Source of the DNA: Pseudomonas fragi
GTDB taxonomy: Bacteria > Pseudomonadota > Gammaproteobacteria > Pseudomonadales > Pseudomonadaceae
Assembly: GCF_002269505.1 (NCBI RefSeq)
Contig: NZ_NQKQ01000009.1
Location: 124,001 to 188,000 of the forward strand
Direction: 5' to 3'
DNA: 64,000 nucleotides
Every line of letters starts with the position of its first letter. Positions within the stretch are counted from its first letter, which is position 1. The notes beneath the pieces were generated by a model that saw only the letters and a list, made by a program, of their open reading frames with translations, was not told the origin of the DNA and did no database searches. The position numbers and the translations under genes were made by a program. Positions 11,130-21,057 of the stretch are shown here, one piece after another.

Positions 11130-12457
11130 GCAAGGACGCGGCGATCATGAATGAACACAATCAAACCCCCAAGGGCGAACGCAGTGCCGGTTATTACACC
11201 CGCGCAGGCTGGCTGCTGACAGTGGTCGGTGCCGGCAGTTTTTTCTTGTGGGCCAGTCTTGCTCCGCTGGACGAAGGCATTGCGGTGCCGGGCACTGTGG
11301 TGGTGTCGGGCAAGCGCAAGGCGGTACAGTCTCTGGGCGGCGGAGTGATGAGCCAGATTCTGGTGCGCGAAGGCCAGACCGTGCGTCAGGGCGAGCCGCT
11401 GTTTCGGCTTGACCAGACCCAGGTCGAAGCCGACGTCCAGTCGTTGCGGGCGCAGTACCGCATGGCCCTGGCCAGCCTGTCCCGCTGGCAAAGCGAGCGG
11501 GACAATCTGGCCCGGGTAAGTTTTGCCGAGCAGTTGACCCGGGACCCTGACCCGCGTCTGGCCCTGGTGATGGAAGGTCAGCAACAGTTGTTCAGCAGTC
11601 GACGTGAAGCGCTGGCCCGTGAACAGGCCGCGCTGAGGGCAAGTATCGAAGGCGCCAGCCAGCAGTTGGGTGGCATGCGCAGGGCGCGTGGCGACCTGAT
11701 GGCCCAGGCCGGGTCTTTGCGTCAACAGTTGAGCAATCTGCGGCCACTGGCAGAAAACGGCTACATACCGCGTAACCGTCTGATGGAATACGAGCGGCAA
11801 TTGTCCCAGGTGCAGCAGGATCTGGCGCACAACGCGGGTGAAAGCGGGCGTATCGAACAGGGCATTCTTGAGTCACGTCTCAAACTGGCGCAACAGACTG
11901 ACGAGTACCAGAAAGACGTGCGCAGCCAACTGGCCGATGCGCAACTGAAAACCCTGACCCTGGAACAACAGTTGGCGTCAGCCGGCTTTGATCTGTTGCA
12001 CAGCGAAATCACGGCGCCGGCCGATGGCATTGCCGTCAATCTGAGTGTGCATACCGAAGGCGCAGTGGTGCGCGCGGGTGAAACCTTGCTGGAAATCGTG
12101 CCCCAGGGTACGCACCTGGAGGTGGAGGGACGCTTGCCGGTGAATCTGGTGGACCGCGTGGGTAGCCAGTTGCCGGTTGATATTCTGTTCACTGCCTTCA
12201 ACCAAAGCAGTACGCCGCGGGTGTCGGGGCAGGTGAACCTGGTTTCGGCCGATCAGTTGCTCGATGAAAAAACCGGGATGCCGTATTACGTGCTGCGCAG
12301 TTCGGTCAGCGACCAGGCGCTGGAGAAACTCAACGGCCTGGTGATCAAGCCCGGCATGCCCGCCGAAATGTTTGTCCGTACGGGCGAGCGCTCGCTGCTC
12401 AACTACTTGTTCAAACCCCTGCTCGATCGAGCAGGCTCTGCGCTGAGTGAGCGCTAG
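11126..12457 (+). CDS. aprE: AprE, type I secretion membrane fusion protein
   Basis: A 443-residue HlyD/PrtE-family adaptor. One transmembrane helix (GWLLTVVGAGSFFLWASLA) near residue 35 is followed by a lipoyl-like half (GTVVVSGKRKAVQSLGGGVMSQILVREGQTV), a long coiled-coil hairpin rich in Q, L and R, the second half-motif SEITAPADGIAVNLSVHTEGAVV, and a C-terminal beta domain ending in PGMPAEMFVRTGERSLLNYL. It bridges AprD and AprF across the periplasm. The ATG overlaps the aprD stop; an internal ATG at 11147 is an alternative. Confidence 0.94.
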   Translation: MSKDAAIMNEHNQTPKGERSAGYYTRAGWLLTVVGAGSFFLWASLAPLDEGIAVPGTVVVSGKRKAVQSLGGGVMSQILVREGQTVRQGEPLFRLDQTQVEADVQSLRAQYRMALASLSRWQSERDNLARVSFAEQLTRDPDPRLALVMEGQQQLFSSRREALAREQAALRASIEGASQQLGGMRRARGDLMAQAGSLRQQLSNLRPLAENGYIPRNRLMEYERQLSQVQQDLAHNAGESGRIEQGILESRLKLAQQTDEYQKDVRSQLADAQLKTLTLEQQLASAGFDLLHSEITAPADGIAVNLSVHTEGAVVRAGETLLEIVPQGTHLEVEGRLPVNLVDRVGSQLPVDILFTAFNQSSTPRVSGQVNLVSADQLLDEKTGMPYYVLRSSVSDQALEKLNGLVIKPGMPAEMFVRTGERSLLNYLFKPLLDRAGSALSER

Positions 12458-12458
12458 G

Positions 12459-13826
12459 ATGCCGCCAATAATGAGAACGGCTGCACGGTTGGCCATGGGT
12501 CTTTACCTGTGGGCAGGCATCGCTGGCAGCGCCCAGGCATTGGGCCCGTTCCAGGTCTACGAACTGGCGCTGCGCAATGACCCTGAATTCCTCGGTGCCA
12601 TCCAGGAGCGGGATGCGGGCCAGGAGAGCCGTGCCATAGGCCGTGCCGGTCTGCTGCCCAAACTCTCGTACAACTACAACAAGGGCCGCAACAACTCCCA
12701 AGCCACCTATATGAATGATCGCGGCAACAGCCACGAAGACCGCAATTACAACAGTTATGGTTCGACGCTCACCGTGCAGCAGCCCTTGCTCGATTACGAG
12801 GCATACGCCAACTACCGCAAAGGGGTGGCGCAGGCGCTGTTTGCCGACGAGACCTTTCGCAGTAAAAGCCAGGAGTTGCTGGTGCGGGTGCTGACCCACT
12901 ACACCCAGGCCCTGTTCGCACAGGATCAGATCGACAACGCCCGGGCCAGGAAAAACGCCTACGAGCAACAGTTTCGTCAGAACCAGCATCTGTTTCGCCA
13001 GGGCGAAGGTACGCGCACCGACATTCTGGAAGCCGAGTCCCGTTACGAGCTGGCCAGCGCCGAAGAAATCCAGGCTCGCGACGAGCAGGATGCGACCTTG
13101 CGCGAGCTGGGTGCATTGATGGGCGTGGCAGCGGTGAGCATCGATGAGCTGACTCCGCTGGCCAACAGCTTCACCTCACTGGCGCTGGAGCCGGCGAACT
13201 TTTCGGGCTGGCACGCGTTGGCGCTGGAGCGTAACCCGTTGCTGGCATCGCAGCGTGAAGCGATGGAGGTGGCCAGGTATGAAGTTGAGCGCAACCGCGC
13301 GGGGCATCTGCCCAAGCTCAATGCCTATGCCAGCGTGCGCAAGATGGAATCCGAGAGTGGCAACACCTACAACCAGCGCTATGACACCAACACCATCGGC
13401 ATCGAAATCAGCCTGCCGCTGTATGCGGGGGGCGGGGTGACGGCGTCGGTGCGTCAGGCCAGCAGCAATCTGGCCCGGGTGGAATACGAGCTGGAGGGCA
13501 AGACTCGCGAAACCCTGATCGAGCTGCGGCGCCAGTTCAATGCCTGCCAGTCAGGTGAGAGCAAATTGCGCGCCTATCACAAAGCCCTGATTTCGGCCGA
13601 AGCGCTGGTGGTCTCGACCCGTCAAAGCATCCTCGGTGGGGAGCGGGTCAATCTCGATGCACTCAATGCCGAACAACAGTTGTACAGCACCCGCCGCGAC
13701 CTGGCCCAGGCCCGTTACGACTATTTACTGGCCTGGACAAAGTTGCATTTTTACGCAGGTACTCTGGGTGAGCAGGATCTTGCCCGGGTCGACGAAGCCT
13801 TTATGCCGCGCGGGGGCGCGCGATAG
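12459..13826 (+). CDS. aprF: AprF, TolC-like outer-membrane channel
   Basis: A 455-residue TolC/PrtF-family protein with a signal peptide (LAMGLYLWAGIAGSAQA) and two repeats of the outer membrane efflux fold; typical pieces are GPFQVYELALRNDPEFLGA, GEGTRTDILEAESRYELA and GGERVNLDALNAEQQLYSTRRDLA. It forms the trimeric outer-membrane exit of the secretion system. The stretch starts immediately after aprE; a GTG 12 nt earlier overlapping aprE is another possible start. Genes aprD-E-F are tightly packed, so co-translation is likely. Confidence 0.93.
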   Translation: MPPIMRTAARLAMGLYLWAGIAGSAQALGPFQVYELALRNDPEFLGAIQERDAGQESRAIGRAGLLPKLSYNYNKGRNNSQATYMNDRGNSHEDRNYNSYGSTLTVQQPLLDYEAYANYRKGVAQALFADETFRSKSQELLVRVLTHYTQALFAQDQIDNARARKNAYEQQFRQNQHLFRQGEGTRTDILEAESRYELASAEEIQARDEQDATLRELGALMGVAAVSIDELTPLANSFTSLALEPANFSGWHALALERNPLLASQREAMEVARYEVERNRAGHLPKLNAYASVRKMESESGNTYNQRYDTNTIGIEISLPLYAGGGVTASVRQASSNLARVEYELEGKTRETLIELRRQFNACQSGESKLRAYHKALISAEALVVSTRQSILGGERVNLDALNAEQQLYSTRRDLAQARYDYLLAWTKLHFYAGTLGEQDLARVDEAFMPRGGAR

Positions 13827-13851
13827 TTTTATCAACGAAGAGGGCAACAAC

Positions 13852-15699
13852 ATGGCAATTTTTGACTACATGGATGTGGGTTCAAAGGGGTCAGCGGCGC
13901 TGGTAGCGGATGCATTGGCGCTTACGCTCTACAGCTATCACAACCTCGATAACGGATTCGCCGTGGGCTACCAGAAGAACGGCATGGGTGTCGGGCTGCC
14001 CGCCACACTGGTCAAGGCCATACTCGGCGGCACTGATTCCCAGGGAGTCGTGCCGGGGATTCCCTGGAACCCGGACTCGGAAAAACTCGCCCGCGAAGCC
14101 GTCGAAAAGGCCGGCTGGACCCCCATCAGCGCCGATCAGCTGGGATACACGGGCAAAGTCGATCAGCGCGGAACCTTTTTCGGTGAAAAGGCAGGCTATG
14201 GCAGTGCTCAAGTGGAGATCCTCGGCAAGTACGACGCGGATGGCCAGCTGACTTCCATCGGCATCGGCTTTCGTGGCACCAGCGGGCCAAGGGAGTCACT
14301 GATCACCGACTCCATCGGCGATGCCATCAGCGATTTGCTGGCGGCCATCGGGCCTGACGATTACGCCCGTAACTACAGTGCCAATGCCTTTGACACGCTA
14401 CTGGGCAAAGTCGCTGCGTTCGCCAGTGCCCGGGGCCTGGGTGGTCAGGACGTACTGGTCAGCGGCCATAGCCTGGGCGGGCTGGCGGTCAATAGCCTGG
14501 CCGATTTGAGCAGCGATCATTGGGCAGGGTTCTATCGTGATGCGCGCTACATTGCCTTTGCGTCGCCCACGCAGAGTGAAAGCACGTCCAGTGTGTTGAA
14601 CATCGGTTACGAAAATGACCCGGTATTCCGCGCGCTCGATGGCTCGGACTTCAATCTGTCGTCCTTGTTGGTGCACGACGCGCATCAGCCATCGGCCACC
14701 AACAACATTGTCAGCTTCAACGACCACTACGCCTCCACGGCATGGAACCTCATGCCTTTTTCGATTGCCAATGTCTCGACCTGGATCACGCACTTGCCCA
14801 ATGGCTATGAAAGCGGGATGACGCGCATCCTTGATTCGGCGTTCTATGACCTGACCACCAAGGACTCGACCATCGTGGTCGCCAACTTGTCCAACCCGGC
14901 ACGGGAAAACACTTGGGTACAGGATCTCAATCGCAACGCCGAGCCGCACAAGGGCAGCACCTTCATTATTGGCAGCGATGGCAATGACTTGATCCAGGGC
15001 GGGCGGGGCAACGATTTTCTCGAAGGGCGCGACGGGAATGACACCTTTCGCGACAGTGGCGGCAATAACATCATTCTGGGGGGCAAGGGCATCAATACCC
15101 TGGACCTGCAGCAGGCGCTGAACCGGGTAGCCGTGGTCAATGACGGCCAGGGCACTCTCTATGTACGTGATGCCCACGGCGGGATCACCATCGCCCGTGA
15201 TATCGGCCTGCTGGTCACGCAAGAGCCGGGGTGGCTGGGCTCAAGCAAGGCGGTGACGCACCGGGTTGCCGACGACGGCCTGTGGTCCGGCAATGCCCGC
15301 ATTGATTACGCGGCGGCGGTAAAGGCAGGGGCCGGTGACAGCACGCTCAAGGCCGGCGAACACGGCAGCTGGCTGCTGGGGCAGGGCGGCAATGATCATT
15401 TGATCGGATCGAGGGGCAATGATGTGTTTATCGGCGGCGCTGGCGATGATCTGCTGGAGTCGGCAGGCGGGATCAATACGTTTGTCTTCAGCGGGCATTT
15501 CGGCAACGACACGCTGCTGGGCTACCAGGCTACCGACACGCTGTTGTTTCTGGGCGTCGAGGGTGGCTCCAACGGCGATTACCGGGCCCATGCCAGTGCG
15601 TCGGGGCACGACACCGTCCTGAGCTTTGGCCAGGACTCGGTCACGCTGGTCGGCGTCGGGCTGGCCTCGCTGGCAGGTAACGACATAGTCATTGCTTAA
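13852..15699 (+). CDS. Secreted family I.3 lipase (polyurethanase-type, RTX)
   Basis: A 615-residue lipase with no Sec signal. The nucleophile elbow is SGHSLGG with Ser207, and the likely partners are Asp256 (YENDPVF) and His314 (ITHLPNG), one position off the well-known P. sp. MIS38 enzyme. Two groups of glycine-rich RTX repeats (SDGNDLIQGGRGNDFLEG; GGNDHLIGSRGNDVFIGGAGDD) bind calcium. The C-terminus ends in a type I signal with a short hydrophobic tail. AprDEF upstream should export it. Length matches the approximately 617-residue PueA/LipA class rather than the 476-residue TliA class. The ATG at 13852 has GAGGG upstream; an upstream open extension overlapping aprF is not the start. It hydrolyses triacylglycerols and perhaps polyester polyurethane. 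Confidence 0.93.
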   Translation: MAIFDYMDVGSKGSAALVADALALTLYSYHNLDNGFAVGYQKNGMGVGLPATLVKAILGGTDSQGVVPGIPWNPDSEKLAREAVEKAGWTPISADQLGYTGKVDQRGTFFGEKAGYGSAQVEILGKYDADGQLTSIGIGFRGTSGPRESLITDSIGDAISDLLAAIGPDDYARNYSANAFDTLLGKVAAFASARGLGGQDVLVSGHSLGGLAVNSLADLSSDHWAGFYRDARYIAFASPTQSESTSSVLNIGYENDPVFRALDGSDFNLSSLLVHDAHQPSATNNIVSFNDHYASTAWNLMPFSIANVSTWITHLPNGYESGMTRILDSAFYDLTTKDSTIVVANLSNPARENTWVQDLNRNAEPHKGSTFIIGSDGNDLIQGGRGNDFLEGRDGNDTFRDSGGNNIILGGKGINTLDLQQALNRVAVVNDGQGTLYVRDAHGGITIARDIGLLVTQEPGWLGSSKAVTHRVADDGLWSGNARIDYAAAVKAGAGDSTLKAGEHGSWLLGQGGNDHLIGSRGNDVFIGGAGDDLLESAGGINTFVFSGHFGNDTLLGYQATDTLLFLGVEGGSNGDYRAHASASGHDTVLSFGQDSVTLVGVGLASLAGNDIVIA

Positions 15700-15708
15700 G
15701 CAGGGGAA

Positions 15709-15737
15709 GCGGCAAGCCGGGGGCTTGCCGCACTTTT
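15709..15737 (+). terminator. Terminator of the apr-lipase operon
   Basis: GCGGCAAGCC pairs perfectly with GGCTTGCCGC across a 3-nt loop and is followed by ACTTTTC. It lies 10 nt after the lipase stop and abuts the end of the convergent chemoreceptor gene. Confidence 0.75.
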
Positions 15738-17371
15738 CAGACCTTGAACTGACGCAACAAGCCGTTGAGCTGCACACTCAGCTCCTTGAGGTGGGCACTG
15801 GTAGCGCTGGATTGTTCGGCCGCCTGCGCCGTGCCCTGGGACAACCCCGCTGCGCGGGTCACGTTCTGGTTGATGTCTTCCACCACATGGGCCTGCTGCA
15901 GGGTAGCGCTGGCAATGGAGGCATTGAGGTCGTTGAGGTTCGTCAGGGCCTGGCCAATGCTGGTCAGGCTTTGCCCGGCCTGGGTCGCCTGCTCGATGGT
16001 CAGTTGCGAAGCGCGGCTGCTGCTACCGATCACATCGACGGCGGCTTCGGAGTGCTTTTGCAGGCCTTCGATCATGGTCTGGATTTCGGCGGTGGATTTC
16101 TGGGTGCGCTGGGCCAGTAATCTGACTTCATCGGCCACCACGGCAAAACCGCGACCTTGCTCGCCCGCCCGGGCCGCTTCAATCGCGGCATTGAGAGCCA
16201 GCAGGTTGGTTTGCTCCGCAATTGAACGGATCACTTCAAGCACACTGCCAATTTCGCTGCTTTGGGTGGCCAGCGAACGAATCACCTCGACCGCCTGGTT
16301 GATGGTGCCGGACAGTTGGCCGATCTGATGCAGGCTGCTGTCGATGTTCTGCTGGCCTTGCTCGGCCTGTGATTGGGCACCACGCATTTCACTGGCAGCA
16401 TGTTCGGCATTTTTGGCCACCTCCTGCACGGCATAGGTGACTTCGTTGATGGCCGTGGCCACCTGATCCATTTGCAGGGCCTGTTGCTGGCTGCGTTGCT
16501 GTGCGTCGCTGGCGTCGTTGCCCATCTCGGTCGAGGATTGCTCCAGAGCGGTAGCGGTGGCCTGCAAATGACTGATGACGTTGCGCAACTTGGCCGTAAA
16601 CCCGTTGAAGTGCCGGGCCAGCAGGGTGACTTCATCCTGGCCGTGAGTATCGAGGCTACGGGTCAGGTCGCTTTCGCCACTGGCAATATTGGCCATGGCC
16701 TGCACGGCTTCCTGCAATGGTCGCACGATGCTGCGGGCGATCAGGGTGACTAGCGCGGCCATGATCAGCGCAATGCCAAGACCGGCCCAACTGGCCTTCC
16801 AGGCTTGTGCACGAAACTCGGCCTGCATATCGTCGATATACACACCCGAGCCAATGACCCAGCCCCAGGGCTCAAACAGTTGCACATAGGAGGTCTTTTG
16901 CACCGGCTCTTGCGCCCCGGGTTTTGGCCAGCGGTAGTCGACCAAACCGGCGCCCCGTGTTTTGGCCAGGCTGGCCATCTCGCTGAAAATCGCAAAGCCG
17001 TCCGGGTCCTTGATAGCCGATACGTCTTTGCCGTCGAGCTTGGGGTTGGTGGGGTGCATGACCATGTAGGGGCGCAGGTCATTGATCCAGAAATAGTCAT
17101 CGTGGTCGTAACGCAGTGTGCTGACAACGCTCAGCGCCTGGTGTTGCGCGGCTTCACGGCTCAGGCTGCCTGCGGTTTCAAGGCCGTGGTAGTAGTTGAG
17201 CACGCCACTGACGGCCTGCACCACATGCCGGGTTTTCTGGGCTTTGCCTTCATACAAATCGTCATGTATCTGCTTTAGCATCAATAAACCCAACGCCAGC
17301 AGCATTGCCATTGCAACAATCAGGATCAGCCAGAGACGTCGGCTGATGGACAACCTGCGCAGGGTATTCAT
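15737..17371 (-). CDS. Methyl-accepting chemotaxis protein with sCache sensor
   Basis: A 544-residue chemoreceptor. A first membrane helix ([20 protein letters not shown]) is followed by a periplasmic single-Cache domain with the motifs [16 protein letters not shown] and [16 protein letters not shown]; a second helix near residue 195 leads to a HAMP domain ([21 protein letters not shown]) and the long cytoplasmic signalling coiled coil with hairpin tip [32 protein letters not shown]. It relays ligand binding to CheA/CheW. sCache receptors of pseudomonads often sense small organic acids, but the ligand cannot be deduced. No CheR-docking pentapeptide is seen at the C-terminus. A GGAG ribosome site precedes ATG. 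Confidence 0.92.
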   Translation of the reverse strand: MNTLRRLSISRRLWLILIVAMAMLLALGLLMLKQIHDDLYEGKAQKTRHVVQAVSGVLNYYHGLETAGSLSREAAQHQALSVVSTLRYDHDDYFWINDLRPYMVMHPTNPKLDGKDVSAIKDPDGFAIFSEMASLAKTRGAGLVDYRWPKPGAQEPVQKTSYVQLFEPWGWVIGSGVYIDDMQAEFRAQAWKASWAGLGIALIMAALVTLIARSIVRPLQEAVQAMANIASGESDLTRSLDTHGQDEVTLLARHFNGFTAKLRNVISHLQATATALEQSSTEMGNDASDAQQRSQQQALQMDQVATAINEVTYAVQEVAKNAEHAASEMRGAQSQAEQGQQNIDSSLHQIGQLSGTINQAVEVIRSLATQSSEIGSVLEVIRSIAEQTNLLALNAAIEAARAGEQGRGFAVVADEVRLLAQRTQKSTAEIQTMIEGLQKHSEAAVDVIGSSSRASQLTIEQATQAGQSLTSIGQALTNLNDLNASIASATLQQAHVVEDINQNVTRAAGLSQGTAQAAEQSSATSAHLKELSVQLNGLLRQFKV

Positions 17372-17383
17372 AAAGGGTCACTC

Positions 17384-17399
17384 CTTGTTTTTCTTCTTG
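17384..17399 (-). promoter_or_regulatory. A-rich leader tract plus CAAGGA before the chemoreceptor
   Basis: The coding-strand leader reads CAAGAAGAAAAACAAGGAG just before ATG. It combines an AAnAAnAA tract (Hfq/Crc type) with a CAAGGA Rsm-like core on the Shine-Dalgarno. Post-transcriptional control is inferred only. Confidence 0.4.
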
Positions 17400-17654
17400 T
17401 GGTGTTTTGCTCAACAACTTTTTTCAGACTTGCCTGTCAGACCAAACCGAAGTCATGTCATAGCAGCGAAAGTAGAACGTGTCTGATAGGATCTCGGCCG
17501 AAATTGGCAAAGCTTCATCTTTATTGATTTCTGACAGTTTTTTCACAGCGTTCTGGGGAACATGTCGCACCTTTGACCCGCTCCAGGGCCGTGGCTGCAA
17601 CACCTTAATCAAGACTAATCAGCTCTGCATGAGGCAGGGCTTTATGGGGGAATA

Positions 17655-18479
17655 ATGGATCTTTGGACTGCCGCTCAGGCGTTGATACTTGGCGTCGTTG
17701 AAGGCTTGACGGAGTTTTTGCCGATCTCGAGTACGGGCCACCAGATTATTGTGGCCGACTTGCTCAACTTTGGCGGCGAGCGGGCGATGGCGTTCAACAT
17801 CATCATCCAGCTGGGTGCCATTCTGGCTGTGGTCTGGGAATTTCGCCGCAAGATTATCGACGTTGTCGTTGGTTTGCCCACCAAACCTGAAGCGCGCCGT
17901 TTTACCACCAACCTGATTATCGCGGTGATGCCTGCGGTGGTGTTGGGGGTGATTTTCGCCGACGTGATTCATGAGTACCTGTTCAACCCGATTACCGTTG
18001 CTTCGGCACTGGTGGTGGGCGGTGTGATCATGTTGTGGGCCGAGCGTCGCCAGCATGTGATTCGTGCCGAGACCGTGGACGACATGACCTGGAAAGACGC
18101 GGTAAAAATCGGTTTCGCGCAATGCCTGGCGATGATCCCCGGCACGTCGCGCTCGGGCTCGACCATCATCGGCGGCCTGCTGTTTGGTCTGTCGCGCAAG
18201 GCGGCCACCGAGTTTTCGTTCTTCCTCGCCATGCCAACCATGGTCGGTGCTGCGGTGTACTCGGGTTACAAGTACCGTCATCTGTTCCAGCCTGACGATC
18301 TGCCGGTGTTCGCGATTGGTTTTGTGACCTCGTTTATCTTCGCGATGATTGCTGTACGGGCTTTGCTGAAGTTTATTTCCAACCACAGCTATGCCGCGTT
18401 TGCCTGGTATCGCATTGCGTTCGGCCTGCTGATCCTGGCGACCTGGCAGTTTGGCTGGATCAACTGGTCAGAGGCGTAA
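17655..18479 (+). CDS. uppP: Undecaprenyl-diphosphatase UppP (BacA)
   Basis: A 274-residue, very hydrophobic integral membrane protein of the BacA/UppP family. Signature motifs are [14 protein letters not shown] near residue 17 and [10 protein letters not shown] near residue 160, which form the active site with the conserved glutamate, serine and arginine. It removes a phosphate from undecaprenyl diphosphate on the periplasmic side to recycle the lipid carrier for peptidoglycan and O-antigen; overexpression gives bacitracin resistance. The start has GGGGA 5 nt upstream. It is followed after 2 nt by a DUF1294 membrane protein gene. Confidence 0.95.
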   Translation: MDLWTAAQALILGVVEGLTEFLPISSTGHQIIVADLLNFGGERAMAFNIIIQLGAILAVVWEFRRKIIDVVVGLPTKPEARRFTTNLIIAVMPAVVLGVIFADVIHEYLFNPITVASALVVGGVIMLWAERRQHVIRAETVDDMTWKDAVKIGFAQCLAMIPGTSRSGSTIIGGLLFGLSRKAATEFSFFLAMPTMVGAAVYSGYKYRHLFQPDDLPVFAIGFVTSFIFAMIAVRALLKFISNHSYAAFAWYRIAFGLLILATWQFGWINWSEA

Positions 18480-18481
18480 GC

Positions 18482-18919
18482 GTGAGAAAGCAGGTCTCGG
18501 GTCGACGTGAGTCAGGCGCAGCACCTGCCCGGCAATCTGCGCCGATTCGTGGTCTGAAGGTCAAACTGCTGATCTGGGTTGTGCTTTGTGCACTGCCCGT
18601 CGGCGGCTCGGTGAGCGTAATGCTCACCGGGGTTAGCCGCTTTCCATTACTGGTATATGGCATTGCCAGTATTCTGGCATTTGGCCTGTACGGGTATGAC
18701 AAGCAGCAGGCCAAAGCGGGTCAATGGCGCACGCCGGAGAAACTGTTGCACGCTGTTGAACTGTTGGGTGGCTGGCCGGGGGCATTGCTGGCACAGCAGA
18801 TGTTTCGCCACAAAACCCGCAAGCTGTCTTATCAGGTGTGGTTCTGGCTGATCGTCGCCATGCATCAGGTGATATGGCTGGACGTGCTGTTCTTGAAAGT
18901 CACGCTGGTTGACCTGTGA
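18482..18919 (+). CDS. DUF1294 membrane protein
   Basis: A 145-residue protein starting with GTG 2 nt after the uppP stop, with AGAGG in the end of uppP. The basic N-terminal tail (RKQVSGRRESG) is followed by three or four hydrophobic stretches and the conserved DUF1294 block YGYDKQQAKAGQWRTPEKLLH..ELLGGWPGALLAQQMFRHKT. Some members of this family are fused to cold-shock domains; this one is not. The molecular function is unknown; the tight spacing suggests it is translated with uppP. Confidence 0.82.
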   Translation: MRKQVSGRRESGAAPARQSAPIRGLKVKLLIWVVLCALPVGGSVSVMLTGVSRFPLLVYGIASILAFGLYGYDKQQAKAGQWRTPEKLLHAVELLGGWPGALLAQQMFRHKTRKLSYQVWFWLIVAMHQVIWLDVLFLKVTLVDL

Positions 18920-18922
18920 CGC

Positions 18923-19276
18923 TCAGAGCAGCAAACCGATCTGACGCTTTTTCGCCAGTTTTCCCACCACCAGTTGGTGGGAACGGCGCAGCAGATCCTT
19001 CAGTTCATCAGCCCCCATCGGGTAGGGCGCTTGCATGTTGATCCAGTACGCCCGCGCCAGATAAGGCGAGGGGCGTATGCCCGGACGGTCGACATAGCCC
19101 AGGAACAGTTCTTTCTCGACCTTGAACGAGAGTCCGTCGCGATTAAGGTTGAACAGGGCAAACATTTTGCTCTGGTCGACGAAAAAAACCTGCACACCCC
19201 CCCATTTCAGCTCTTCCTTGACGCCCGGCAAACTGCGGCAGAACTGCGCTACTTGCTCTTTGGTCATGCTGCTCAT
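18923..19276 (-). CDS. MmcQ/YjbR family protein
   Basis: A 117-residue protein of the YjbR/MmcQ family, a small CyaY-like alpha/beta fold with double-wing DNA-binding similarity. Motifs typical of the family are CRSLPGVKEELKWGG, VFFVDQSKMFALFNL, KVEKELFLGYVDRPGIRPSPYLARAYWI and ELKDLLRRSHQLVVGKLAKKRQ. Function is not known. Its ATG overlaps the stop of the upstream LysR gene (ATGA), so both are made from one transcript. Confidence 0.83.
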   Translation of the reverse strand: MSSMTKEQVAQFCRSLPGVKEELKWGGVQVFFVDQSKMFALFNLNRDGLSFKVEKELFLGYVDRPGIRPSPYLARAYWINMQAPYPMGADELKDLLRRSHQLVVGKLAKKRQIGLLL

Positions 19277-20181
19277 AACACTTTGTCTCCACAGCTTTCG
19301 AATGATTCGACCAAGTGGTCGATCCAGGCCCGCACAGCCGGCATCACGCCGCGTCTATGCGGGTAAACGGCATGCAGCCAGCCGCCCGGCAGCGTCCACT
19401 TTGGCAATAACTGCAACAGTTGCCCGTCTTGCAGTTCCTGCTCGCAATACATCATGGGCAATACAGTGAAGCCCAGGCCGGACAGGGTGCAGGCTTTGCG
19501 CACGACAAAGTCGTCAATGCCCAGTCGAGCCTCCAGTATCAGAGTACTGGCCTTGCCGTGCTCATCGAGCATGCGCAGATGCACCATGCGATCGGCTTCG
19601 AGCGCGCCCAGCAGCGGCACGTTTTTCAGGTCGTCGGGGCTGTCGACCGGCCACTTGCTGGCGAATTCGGGAGTGGCCACCATCACGGTCCGGGCCTGAC
19701 GCAGGCGCCGCGTGACCAGCGACGGGTCTTCATCGCCTTCCTCGCGCACCCGCAAGGCTACATCAATGCCTTCGGTAACCAGATCAACCCGACGGTTGAG
19801 CAGGTTGACCTCCAGCTGTACCAGAGGATAGGCCTGCAAAAACGAGCTGATCACCCCGGGCATGAATTCATGGGCCAGCCCCACAGGGCACGACACGCGC
19901 AAGGGGCCGCGTGGCTCGCTGGACATGCTGGCGACGGCCTCGTCGGCCATCTCGGCTTCCAGCAGCATGGCCTGGCAATGGCGCAGGTAGCGCTCACCCA
20001 CTGCGGTCAGCTTCAACTGGCGCGTGGTGCGTTGCAGCAAGCGGGCGCCCAGACGCTCTTCAAGCTCGGCCACGCGTCGCGAAAGGCGTGACTTGGGGAT
20101 GCCCAGCAGTCGCCCGGCAGCGGCAAAACCACCGGATTCGACCACTTTGGCGAAGTAGTAAAGGTCGTTAAGGTCTTGCAT
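19273..20181 (-). CDS. LysR-family regulator divergent from azoR
   Basis: A 302-residue LysR-type regulator. Helix-turn-helix at residues 18-38 (GGFAAAGRLLGIPKSRLSRRVAELE), linker RLLQRTTRQLKLTAVG, then the two-lobed effector domain (GPLRVSCPVGLAHEF onward). It belongs to the subgroup that commonly sits divergent from an NADH-azoreductase or quinone reductase gene and represses it until quinone-like or phenolic compounds bind. Here azoR starts 126 bp away on the other strand, so AzoR is the likely target (inference). Confidence 0.87.
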   Translation of the reverse strand: MQDLNDLYYFAKVVESGGFAAAGRLLGIPKSRLSRRVAELEERLGARLLQRTTRQLKLTAVGERYLRHCQAMLLEAEMADEAVASMSSEPRGPLRVSCPVGLAHEFMPGVISSFLQAYPLVQLEVNLLNRRVDLVTEGIDVALRVREEGDEDPSLVTRRLRQARTVMVATPEFASKWPVDSPDDLKNVPLLGALEADRMVHLRMLDEHGKASTLILEARLGIDDFVVRKACTLSGLGFTVLPMMYCEQELQDGQLLQLLPKWTLPGGWLHAVYPHRRGVMPAVRAWIDHLVESFESCGDKVL

Positions 20182-20307
20182 GATGCGCTCACTGTCCTAC
20201 AGGTGGAACGAACTATCGCATAATGGCTAACTTATCGTCGATTGCTTTCATCGGTAGTATCCATTCCATCGAGATCGCCCAGAGGCGGTCATCATCTGGA
20301 GATCACC

Positions 20308-20919
20308 ATGAAACTGTTGCATATCGATTCGAGCATTCTGGGCGACAACTCGGCTTCCCGTCAGCTGAGCAGCGAAGTGGTCAAGGCATGGCAGGCTGCC
20401 GATCCTCAGGTTGAAGTCAGCTACCGTGACCTGGCCGCTGAAGCCATTGAACACTTCTCGGCCGCTACCCTGGTGGCTGCCGGTACCCCGGCGGAGCTGC
20501 GTGATGCGGCACAAAAGCATGAAGCCCAGTTGAGCGCCGACACCCTGGCGCAGTTCCTGGCGGCTGATGCAGTCGTGATTGCGGCCCCGATGTACAACTT
20601 CACCATCCCGACCCAGCTCAAGGCCTGGATCGACCGGATTGCAGTAGCCGGCCAGACCTTCCGTTACACCGAAAACGGTCCGGTAGGCCTGTGCGGCAAC
20701 AAGAAAGTGATTGTGGTCTCCACATCCGGCGGCCTGCATGCTGGTCAGGCGACTGGCGTAGCGCATGAAGATTACTTGAAAGTGATGCTGGGCTTTATGG
20801 GCATCACCGACGTTGAGTTTGTACGTGCCCACGGTCTTGGTTATGGCGACGAAGTACGCAGCAAGGCAATGAACGACGCGCACGCACACATTAAGCAGGA
20901 TCTGTTCAGCGCAGCGTAA
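20308..20919 (+). CDS. azoR: FMN-dependent NADH-azoreductase
   Basis: A 203-residue flavodoxin-like azoreductase. The FMN phosphate-binding stretch [17 protein letters not shown] is at residues 5-21, [19 protein letters not shown] near 94-112 is the isoalloxazine-contact motif, and VVSTSGGLH near 143 completes the cofactor pocket. It reduces azo dyes and quinones using NADH, probably as a quinone-detoxifying enzyme in the cytosol. The ATG has GGAG upstream; the longer frame beginning 66 nt earlier lacks a ribosome site. It is divergent from a LysR gene that probably controls it. Confidence 0.92.
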   Translation: MKLLHIDSSILGDNSASRQLSSEVVKAWQAADPQVEVSYRDLAAEAIEHFSAATLVAAGTPAELRDAAQKHEAQLSADTLAQFLAADAVVIAAPMYNFTIPTQLKAWIDRIAVAGQTFRYTENGPVGLCGNKKVIVVSTSGGLHAGQATGVAHEDYLKVMLGFMGITDVEFVRAHGLGYGDEVRSKAMNDAHAHIKQDLFSAA

Positions 20920-21057
20920 GCAATCTGGATCGCTGCACCGTCTAAACTCTGTATTCTGGCTTTTGAAAAAGGGCCAGGGTACGGAGTTTTTTGCGTCTGG
21001 CCCGGGTTATGCAGAGTGTGATGCTGTCGAGCAATGCACCGTTGAAGGTGAGCCTCC

